Assembly (NCBI GenBank): GCA_028293225.1
Contig: JAQGPE010000416.1
Span: 1 to 9,520 of the forward strand
Reading direction: 5' to 3'
DNA from: Akkermansiaceae bacterium
GTDB taxonomy: Bacteria; Verrucomicrobiota; Verrucomicrobiia; Verrucomicrobiales; Akkermansiaceae
Length of the DNA stretch: 9,520 nucleotides
Shown: one piece after another, positions 4,721-9,520 of the stretch
Numbering within the stretch: the stretch's first letter is position 1
How the letters are laid out: every line of letters begins with the position of its first letter
The notes under the pieces: model-generated
What the model was told of the DNA's origin: nothing
Databases searched by the model: none
Seen by the model: only the letters and a program-made list of their open reading frames with translations
Program-made: the position numbers and the translations under genes

Positions 4721-5602
4721 CTATCTCCCTGAAAACCAGCTCAGCAGAACGGCACGCATCTCCGCATGATCATCGACGGCCCAAGCGCTCTTGGTATTCA
4801 GCGTTCCCCAGCCCTCGTCCCGGGAAAAGTATTCCCGCGCGATATCTGCCGCTTTCGAAAAGGCGGGGTTGTCCTTCAGGAAATCGATGACACGTGCGGT
4901 AGTCCGCGATTCAGCTCGTGAGGTCATCGCCATGATGCGGCAAACGTCGGACGCATGCTTTTTCGCCTGTCCATCAAAGAACCTCCGCTTCCTCCCATCG
5001 TCTTGATGCTTCCCGGCCTTGGCGACCATGTCGGCCATCGCCGTTAGTTTCATCACGCTCCAGGTTACCGGATTCGGAAGGGGAATTTGTAGCTCAGCCA
5101 AGTTGATGATGTAGGAATAGAGGTGGCAGCCAGCCGCCTCCTCGTTCGCTCGTCCATGGATGCCACTCTCTCCTAAAGACGGCTTGTGAGTAATATGATG
5201 CCCCTTGGTTCTAACATTCGGCAGCCCCTTGTCCGGCACCTCCGCGTGGAACTCCACAACGACTTGACGTGCACCACCAAGGTCCTTGGTAAATTGCCAT
5301 CGAGGAATCGTAGACTGATAATCCATTGCGGTGAGTAGCTCTGTCACCCGTCCCTGGGCCATCTCGTCCGCGATGAGGCCCAGATCCACCACAAGATCAA
5401 AGTCCTTCGTCGCCCTTGGGTTGACATCGATCCAGCGATCTAGCGGCACCAGGATTTGATCACCACTTCTCTTTAGCCAGTTTTGCTTCAGTAGCAAACC
5501 TTGGCCGCCTGCCACCGCCAGGGGAGTTGCACCAGCCACCACGAGTCTCCGCCAGATCTCCAGGAACTCCTGCTCGAGCTCGCCTTCTGTTACCTTATTC
5601 AT
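4721..5602 (-). CDS. AbiEii-like nucleotidyltransferase toxin (type IV TA system)
   Basis: The product is 293 residues, the usual size for AbiEii/AbiGii-type nucleotidyltransferases. Residues 30-38 (VAGGQGLLL) form the nucleotide-binding glycine motif. RATKDFDLVV (63-72) supplies the paired catalytic aspartates D67 and D69, and VVVEF (114-118) puts the third acidic residue at E117. Further on, MKLTAMAD and KKHASDVCRI match the helical Lys...Asp motif typical of the family. Characterised AbiEii toxins transfer nucleotides and stop growth when the cognate AbiEi is lost, giving abortive phage defence and plasmid stabilisation; the role here is inferred. It starts at 5602 inside the end of the upstream gene (8-base overlap), as expected for a coupled antitoxin-toxin pair. 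Base use is more A+T rich than the flanks, suggesting acquisition by transfer. The substrate is unknown. Confidence 0.82.
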   Translation of the reverse strand: MNKVTEGELEQEFLEIWRRLVVAGATPLAVAGGQGLLLKQNWLKRSGDQILVPLDRWIDVNPRATKDFDLVVDLGLIADEMAQGRVTELLTAMDYQSTIPRWQFTKDLGGARQVVVEFHAEVPDKGLPNVRTKGHHITHKPSLGESGIHGRANEEAAGCHLYSYIINLAELQIPLPNPVTWSVMKLTAMADMVAKAGKHQDDGRKRRFFDGQAKKHASDVCRIMAMTSRAESRTTARVIDFLKDNPAFSKAADIAREYFSRDEGWGTLNTKSAWAVDDHAEMRAVLLSWFSGR

Positions 5603-6716
5603 GATCGTTCTTTGCCCGTGCCATGAGCTGCTTCTTTAAATCGCGTGCCGCGTCCTGCTGCCGGGCATCGCCTGTCTGGAGCTCCAACCAGGTCTGCAGC
5701 TGGCTGGCCCAGCGGTTGCCCTCTTCATCCACCTCATTGCCAAAATAGTATCCAGGTTCCGTTGTCTGGATGAAGACGACGTCGGCAAAGGAACGGGAAC
5801 TAGCTTCGCCGACACCCTGCAAGGCGATCACCTCCTGAAGATCCGGAACAACCACTTGAAGCGGACCGCTCTGAGAAAAGGCTTCATAGCGAGCGATCGA
5901 TGATTCACCGGTAATAGCCCATTGTGCCGTTCCTCCTCCGGGGCGGAGATGGTGCTCACCCCACTCGAAAATCTTTGGCAACGTGAATCCTGACAAAACA
6001 GTGCAGGGAACAGACGGCAGCTTCGACGCCGGCTTCCACGCTTCGCCAAGTTTTTCTAACAAAAGCGGTCGATCGCTGACGACAAACGTCCGGGATAATT
6101 TCTTCACGATGCGCTCCTCTGTCAGCGCCGAAAGAGCCTTTGAAACCTGCGAGAGGGAGATCCTGGCCCCGGCCTTCACCACCGCATCCTGCACCTCGCT
6201 CAGGGATTCCCAGCGCTCTTGACTGATCAGCACCCTGGCTACCATCGCGGATAGACCGCTGAAAGGATCGTTGAGCGGACGCCCCCCTGGAAAGCGATTC
6301 GGTCGCCCGCTGCGCCGCACATACATCCGGCCCGGGACCATCACCAAGAGGTTGCCGCATGCATCGATTCCACTCACGCCTTCCCTCTCCAGCTCATCCA
6401 GTCGCTCTTCCGAGAGATAGGGAACCAGAATCATCGGCTTACCGTGCGGACCTGCGTATTTCGCATACTTTCTGGCCTGCATTACGGCCATCTGCACGGC
6501 TTGGGGGGTATTTTGAGCCTTAGCCTCCACAACAAAGGTGATCGGCTCATCCTCCTGCCACTGGAGAGTCAGCAGAGCATCCACCCCGGGGTCTGATTCA
6601 TGCCCTAAGACAACCTCAAGTCTCCTCAGGCAGCCCGGCAAGCCAAGCCCCTCCGGGCCCTCCGCCGCCAGCAGCGAGAGCAATCTTTGATGAGCCATTT
6701 TCCCAGAGAAGATCAT
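5595..6716 (-). CDS. AbiEi-like antitoxin with PD-(D/E)XK-type N-terminal domain and winged helix
   Basis: The product is 373 residues. The N-terminal part resembles a PD-(D/E)XK nuclease core: D46 (PGVDALL), E64-A-K66 on a strand (TFVVEAK) and Q80...Y84 (QARKY) in the following helix. A GIDACGNLLV motif (116-125) follows. Residues 150-215 form a winged helix (LSEVQDAVVKAGARISLSQVSKALSALTEERIV), then a long C-terminal domain. I recognise this plan as the larger partner found upstream of AbiEii-like toxins and annotated as AbiEi family antitoxin; such antitoxins bind their own promoter and repress it. Whether the nuclease-like core cuts DNA is unknown. The gene overlaps the toxin gene by 8 bases. 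The start may be Met1 (6716) or Met7 (6698); both lie among the GGAAAAT repeats and neither has a well-placed ribosome binding site. Confidence 0.75.
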   Translation of the reverse strand: MIFSGKMAHQRLLSLLAAEGPEGLGLPGCLRRLEVVLGHESDPGVDALLTLQWQEDEPITFVVEAKAQNTPQAVQMAVMQARKYAKYAGPHGKPMILVPYLSEERLDELEREGVSGIDACGNLLVMVPGRMYVRRSGRPNRFPGGRPLNDPFSGLSAMVARVLISQERWESLSEVQDAVVKAGARISLSQVSKALSALTEERIVKKLSRTFVVSDRPLLLEKLGEAWKPASKLPSVPCTVLSGFTLPKIFEWGEHHLRPGGGTAQWAITGESSIARYEAFSQSGPLQVVVPDLQEVIALQGVGEASSRSFADVVFIQTTEPGYYFGNEVDEEGNRWASQLQTWLELQTGDARQQDAARDLKKQLMARAKNDHE

Positions 6717-6800
6717 TTTCCTAGACGGGAAAATATTTTATTTTAAGAAATTTTCCAGTTTTTTCTTCATTTTTGTCATTTTCTCCGCCAGGAAAATGAC
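6697..6800 (-). promoter_or_regulatory. GGAAAAT repeat array, probable operator of the AbiE operon
   Basis: The 7-mer ATTTTCC/GGAAAAT occurs five times in about 100 bases: 6697-6703, 6715-6721, 6728-6734, 6750-6756 and 6791-6797. Two copies form the inverted repeat ATTTTCC-N6-GGAAAAT (6715-6734) across the start codon. A second inverted repeat is GTCATTTTC-N8-GAAAATGAC (6775-6800). This is what an operator bound by an AbiEi-type winged-helix repressor would look like. The 6721-6780 stretch is very A+T rich and should contain the promoter, but I cannot fix its -35 and -10. Confidence 0.6.
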
Positions 6801-6949
6801 CCATTTCGGGAAAAATTCTCAAAATGCCTTTCTCCGAACCGATCCAAACCACCGCAGAAGCTAGCATCGGAGCGTATAGATCACCCGAGAATATCAGAAT
6901 GGCATCAACATAGTTTGACAACCATGCCCAGTATTGTTTGGGATTTCAT

Positions 6950-7225
6950 ATGGCATATACCCTCCCCCTAAATGCAGCTGAACTCGCAGAGATCGCGAAG
7001 CAAGATCCCAGAACGAAAGGAGACGGTGGATTTCAAAGTTTCATGGTAAGGTTACAAGATTTGGTTGATCACCGGACCAAGACAATCACGATCACGGATG
7101 ACATTGCAGCCAGGGCCCAGAAATACGCTTTCAAATACGGCAACGGTGGATGGGAGGATCGACTGACCTCAATTTTTGGTCGGCATTTGGGATCTCGATT
7201 GGACCAAATTCCCAAGAAAAATTAG
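6950..7225 (+). CDS. Small protein partnered with a DNA methyltransferase
   Basis: From the ATG at 6950 the product is 91 residues (a TTG at 6938 would add four). Two blocks stand out: GGFQSF (26-31) and YAFKYGNGGWEDRLTSIFGR (59-78), ending HLG. From memory these blocks occur in a small family encoded next to DNA methyltransferases or restriction genes; I cannot search to confirm it, and its biochemical role is not known to me. There is no cysteine pair, signal peptide or membrane segment. GGGA lies six bases before the ATG. It is followed 42 bases later by the methyltransferase on the same strand, so the two probably form one operon, divergent from the AbiE pair. Its base use is like the methyltransferase and unlike the GC-rich flanks. 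A TTGACA at 6915 could be a -35 but has no good -10 at the right distance. Confidence 0.72.
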   Translation: MAYTLPLNAAELAEIAKQDPRTKGDGGFQSFMVRLQDLVDHRTKTITITDDIAARAQKYAFKYGNGGWEDRLTSIFGRHLGSRLDQIPKKN

Positions 7226-7267
7226 GACTTGTACGAGAAAAATAAGCCGCTACCTATAGAGCGACTT

Positions 7268-8131
7268 ATGAATGTCACACAAAAAACCAAAGTCCTCCTT
7301 TACCGCGGCGACTGCATCGAGGGGATGCGGAAAAACGTCCCTACGGCATCAGTGGACATAATCGTTACATCTCCGCCTTACAATCTTGGAATCAAATACA
7401 ACTCCTACGCTGATCAGAAGGACTGGGACGACTATTTGAGATGGACCGTTGAATGGGCGAGAGAAGCCGCCCGCTGCCTGAAGCCGGATGGCTCTCTTTT
7501 TTTGAACGTTGGGGGATCTCTCAAAGCGCCCCTTCTTCCACATGTAATCATGAATCTTTTGGTGGAAGAAACTTCACTTTTCGTTCTCCAAAACACAATT
7601 CATTGGATCAAATCAATCGCGCTATCTGACACAAAAAACGGGCCCGAACGTCAAAGAGGCCATTATAAACCCATTAATTCGGATCGGTTCGTAAATGACT
7701 GTCATGAGCACGTCTTTCACTTGACCAAAAGCGGCGTAACCAAATTGGACCGCAAAGCTATCGGCGTTCCCTATTCTGACAAATCCAACATCGGCAGATG
7801 GGGACATACAGACGGAGAAGACCTAAAATGTCGCGGAAATGAATGGTTCATACCCTACAAGACCATCACGCGAAGAACTGACGACCGTCCTCATCCCGCC
7901 ACTTTCCCTGACGAATTGGTCTCTAAATGCGTAAAATTGCACGGCAAAAATGGTAGTTCCGTCGTCATGGATCCTTTCCTCGGAATTGGCCACGCAGCCT
8001 ATGCGTCGATCGACTGCGGGGTTGCAGAATTCATTGGATTCGAAATCGACGCGTCTTACATGTCGGTCGTATGCGACGAGTTGGCAGCCCGGGCCAAAAT
8101 CTATGAACAGAGAGAATCTGCATCGGCATAG
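7268..8131 (+). CDS. Site-specific DNA methyltransferase (beta-type, SPPY motif)
   Basis: From the ATG at 7268 the product is 287 residues. The catalytic motif IV is TSPPYN (34-39), near the N-terminus just after GDCIEGM (14-20). The S-adenosylmethionine-binding motif I, DPFLGIG (235-241), with IGFEID (256-261), is near the C-terminus. This IV-before-I order defines the beta group of amino-methyltransferases. SPPY is more usual in N4-cytosine than N6-adenine enzymes, but the motif alone does not settle the base. The region between, including RGNEWFIPYKTI and HPATFP, holds the target-recognition part. The ATG at 7268 has AGAG six bases upstream; a TTG at 7229 would add 13 residues but has a poorly placed site. 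No restriction enzyme is visible beside it, so it is either solitary or its partner is an unfamiliar protein. Confidence 0.9.
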   Translation: MNVTQKTKVLLYRGDCIEGMRKNVPTASVDIIVTSPPYNLGIKYNSYADQKDWDDYLRWTVEWAREAARCLKPDGSLFLNVGGSLKAPLLPHVIMNLLVEETSLFVLQNTIHWIKSIALSDTKNGPERQRGHYKPINSDRFVNDCHEHVFHLTKSGVTKLDRKAIGVPYSDKSNIGRWGHTDGEDLKCRGNEWFIPYKTITRRTDDRPHPATFPDELVSKCVKLHGKNGSSVVMDPFLGIGHAAYASIDCGVAEFIGFEIDASYMSVVCDELAARAKIYEQRESASA

Positions 8132-8597
8132 CATAAGCGCCAAAGCAAGGTCAAGCCGGACTGCCTTACAGGCGTTCCCTCTCGCGGAAATAGTTCCACT
8201 GATCCGCCCGACCGTCTGTCTGCCTCCACCCGCCCCCACCCTCCACTGCGCCGCTTTCCTCATCGCCGGGCATTCCCGCTTGCGGCGGAGCGCGGCGTGG
8301 GGATTCGCGGCCGCCCTCGTGCCCGCCGTCCCGGCCGGTGCGTTTGCCGCGCGGTCCTGGTCCGCGTGGTTCGGCATCCCCGCCGTCTTCATCGCGGTGC
8401 TCACCCTCGTTCGCTACCTCAGAGGCCGCGGCCGCCTGCACCGCGCCCTGCGCTGCCCGGTCTGCGGCAGTGGAAATGGTCAGCTCCTCTGGGGCCGCCG
8501 CGCCGTCTACGATTGCCGTGACTGCAAGAATGTCTCCCCCACCGACTGCCGCATGTCCCGCCACCACGCCAGGCCGGTGAACATCGGCCCGCCGTAG
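8103..8597 (+). CDS. Small membrane protein with C-terminal zinc ribbon
   Basis: The frame closes at 8597. Counted from an ATG at 8103 (164 residues), two hydrophobic segments (about 63-83 and 88-104) are followed by a zinc ribbon CPVC (118-121)...CRDC (138-141), then a basic tail with another Cys. A membrane hairpin carrying a cytoplasmic zinc ribbon is plausible; the family is not recognised. The start is uncertain. The 8103 ATG overlaps the methyltransferase end and has no ribosome binding site, and residues 1-58 have the mixed composition of a junction. A TTG at 8280 would give 106 residues holding just the two helices and the ribbon. The change from A+T-richer to GC-rich sequence falls around 8150-8210, so the original 5' end may have been lost when the cassette inserted. 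Confidence 0.5.
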   Translation: MNRENLHRHSISAKARSSRTALQAFPLAEIVPLIRPTVCLPPPAPTLHCAAFLIAGHSRLRRSAAWGFAAALVPAVPAGAFAARSWSAWFGIPAVFIAVLTLVRYLRGRGRLHRALRCPVCGSGNGQLLWGRRAVYDCRDCKNVSPTDCRMSRHHARPVNIGPP

Positions 8598-8607
8598 CCA
8601 GCCGCTC

Positions 8608-8620
8608 CCGCTGACAGCGG
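8608..8620. repeat. Short hairpin after the zinc-ribbon gene
   Basis: CCGCT-GAC-AGCGG is a perfect 5-bp stem 11 bases after the stop at 8597. It may help end that transcript, but no T run follows. Confidence 0.3.
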
Positions 8621-8698
8621 TGGCTTCCCCTGCGCCTCCCTGGCTTCCGGTCCGCGTCCGGTAAATTCCCCGTCACGCCGCGCCTTCCCGTTTGCCGC

Positions 8699-9400
8699 GT
8701 GCGGGGCGATGTGATAGATCGTGGCGCCCTTCTCACGGGCGCGGCAGCCGTCGTGGCGCCCCACCCCGCCGGAACCACTAGTCGCGCCGTACTTCCTCAC
8801 CCGCCCGCCGTGGAACTGCCTCCCGCAACTGCCGAACTCAGCGCGCTCACCGCCCGGCAGCGCACCCATCTCCGCGATGTCGGGAAAGCCGCGGCCGCCC
8901 TGGCCGTCATCACCGTGGGAGGGCTGCTCTGGAATGCCAGGACCGCCCCCGGCCAGGAGGACGGCGCCGGCATAGCGCAATCTCTTGCCGGCTTTATCCT
9001 GCCGCTCCTCTGGCTGATCGTCGCCATCTCCCTGGCGCTGGCCGCGCTGTCCTACCTCAGCGTCACCCGCGGGATCGCCAGGGTCCGCTCCATGCGGACC
9101 GCTGCCGGGCTCCACCCGCAACTGCCTCCCGCACTGACCGCCTGCCTGGCGGGAAAGGCCTGGCAATGGCGGACCCTCCGCGCGTCCGGCATCGTCATGT
9201 CGGTCACCTTCTGCCTCGTCTATCTGCTGAACCACTTCCGCCTCCACCGCTGGCAAACGCTCCAGGACGGCATCAGCCTGATCTCAGCCATCCTGCTGGT
9301 GGGGTCGGCCATGAGCTTCGTCGTCGCCGCCGTGCGCTTCGTGAACTACGCCCGCCAGGCCGCGCGCCAGCATCCCCATTCGCCCCCGCCGGGACCCTGA
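8699..9400 (+). CDS. Four-helix integral membrane protein
   Basis: The product is 233 residues from a GTG at 8699; an in-frame GTG at 8711 is an alternative. After a polar N-terminal region of about 60 residues there are four hydrophobic segments: about 63-79 (AAAALAVITVGGLLW), 95-120 (PLLWLIVAISLALAALSYLS), 160-180 (SGIVMSVTFCLVYLLNHF) and 191-213 (ISLISAILLVGSAMSFVVAA). Basic loops (VTRGIARVRSMR and RFVNYARQAARQ) flank helices 2 and 4, which places those loops in the cytoplasm. The C-terminus is Pro-rich (HPHSPPPGP). No enzyme or transporter motif is recognised. It follows the zinc-ribbon gene on the same strand after 101 bases and may be expressed with it. GC-rich codon use matches the surrounding genome rather than the defence cassette. 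Confidence 0.75.
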   Translation: MRGDVIDRGALLTGAAAVVAPHPAGTTSRAVLPHPPAVELPPATAELSALTARQRTHLRDVGKAAAALAVITVGGLLWNARTAPGQEDGAGIAQSLAGFILPLLWLIVAISLALAALSYLSVTRGIARVRSMRTAAGLHPQLPPALTACLAGKAWQWRTLRASGIVMSVTFCLVYLLNHFRLHRWQTLQDGISLISAILLVGSAMSFVVAAVRFVNYARQAARQHPHSPPPGP

Positions 9401-9407
9401 GCCGCCT

Positions 9408-9474
9408 GCCTCTTTCCCGCCGAATTCACGCTCCCTTCATCCGCTCCGCAAATTCGGAGGCCTGCGGGAAAGGC
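9408..9474. repeat. Bipartite inverted repeat after the membrane-protein gene
   Basis: CTTTCCCGC (9412-9420) pairs with GCGGGAAAG (9464-9472), and the adjoining CCGAATT (9420-9426) pairs with AATTCGG (9451-9457). The right side carries an extra AGGCCT, itself a palindrome, between the two halves; the loop is 24 bases. Only ten to twenty bases past the stop at 9400, it may terminate or stabilise that transcript. The sequence after it (9475-9520) shows no further feature I can support. Confidence 0.5.
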
Positions 9475-9520
9475 GCCGCACCGACGCCCAGGACTCTAGA
9501 TTTTGAGCAAAGAGCGCGAT

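Noticed and set aside
6721..6921. Minus-strand frame of 66 codons upstream of the AbiEi-like gene
   Set aside because: It starts at TTG without a ribosome site and lies across the GGAAAAT operator array, so it is better explained as the control region.
6915..6937. Perfect TTGACA as a promoter for the 91-aa gene
   Set aside because: No -10-like hexamer lies 16-18 bases downstream; TATTGT is only 11 bases away. Noted in the gene entry but not called.
8507..9256. Long minus-strand frame of 249 codons
   Set aside because: Most of it is the Gly/Asp/Arg-rich antisense of the four-helix membrane protein; the part over 8598-8698 looked less shadow-like but has no domain.
1..9520. CRISPR array, tRNA or rRNA genes, insertion-sequence transposase, integrase
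   Set aside because: I looked for evenly spaced direct repeats, cloverleaf ends with a T-loop, and transposase or recombinase motifs, and found none.

Overview
The window is a GC-rich bacterial accessory region. Its C/G-heavy codon use, very small genes, poor Shine-Dalgarno sites and abundant short intergenic repeats resemble Verrucomicrobiota, but this is an impression from style: no marker gene is present. I see no rRNA, tRNA, CRISPR array, transposase or integrase.

Left part (1-2150, minus strand). Three small minus-strand genes are visible. A 72-aa helical protein (1206-988) overlaps a 112-aa two-helix membrane protein (991-653) by ATGA. Further on is a gene running off the left edge (from 328), which is in the open over all 109 codons seen. 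Between the last two lies a strong intrinsic terminator (368-405), and its stem shares five bases with the end of a large palindromic element (401-553). This could be an attenuator in the leader of the edge gene. A second large palindrome (1393-1568) lies between the 72-aa gene and a minus-strand ribbon-helix-helix (RHH) gene (2147-1938).

Middle part (2150-4531). Two more RHH-type DNA-binding proteins are encoded on the plus strand (3005-3373 and 4187-4531), separated by long GC-rich spacers that hold hairpins and degenerate tandem repeats. The 3005 gene is preceded by operator-like repeats, one of which overlaps its ribosome binding site. None of the three RHH genes has a visible toxin partner.

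Right-central part (4532-8150). This stretch is visibly richer in A+T and looks like an inserted defence cassette. On the minus strand is a two-gene AbiE-like (type IV toxin-antitoxin) operon: an upstream protein with a PD-(D/E)XK nuclease-like core plus a winged helix (6716-5595), then an AbiEii-like nucleotidyltransferase (5602-4721), overlapping by 8 bases. Divergent from it are a 91-aa small protein (6950-7225) and a beta-type DNA methyltransferase with an SPPY motif (7268-8131). The divergent spacer carries five exact copies of GGAAAAT/ATTTTCC near the AbiEi start, a likely autoregulatory site. No restriction endonuclease gene is seen next to the methyltransferase.

Right end (8150-9520). 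GC-rich sequence resumes with a small two-helix membrane protein bearing a CX2C...CX2C zinc ribbon (ending 8597) and a four-helix membrane protein (8699-9400), followed by a bipartite inverted repeat.
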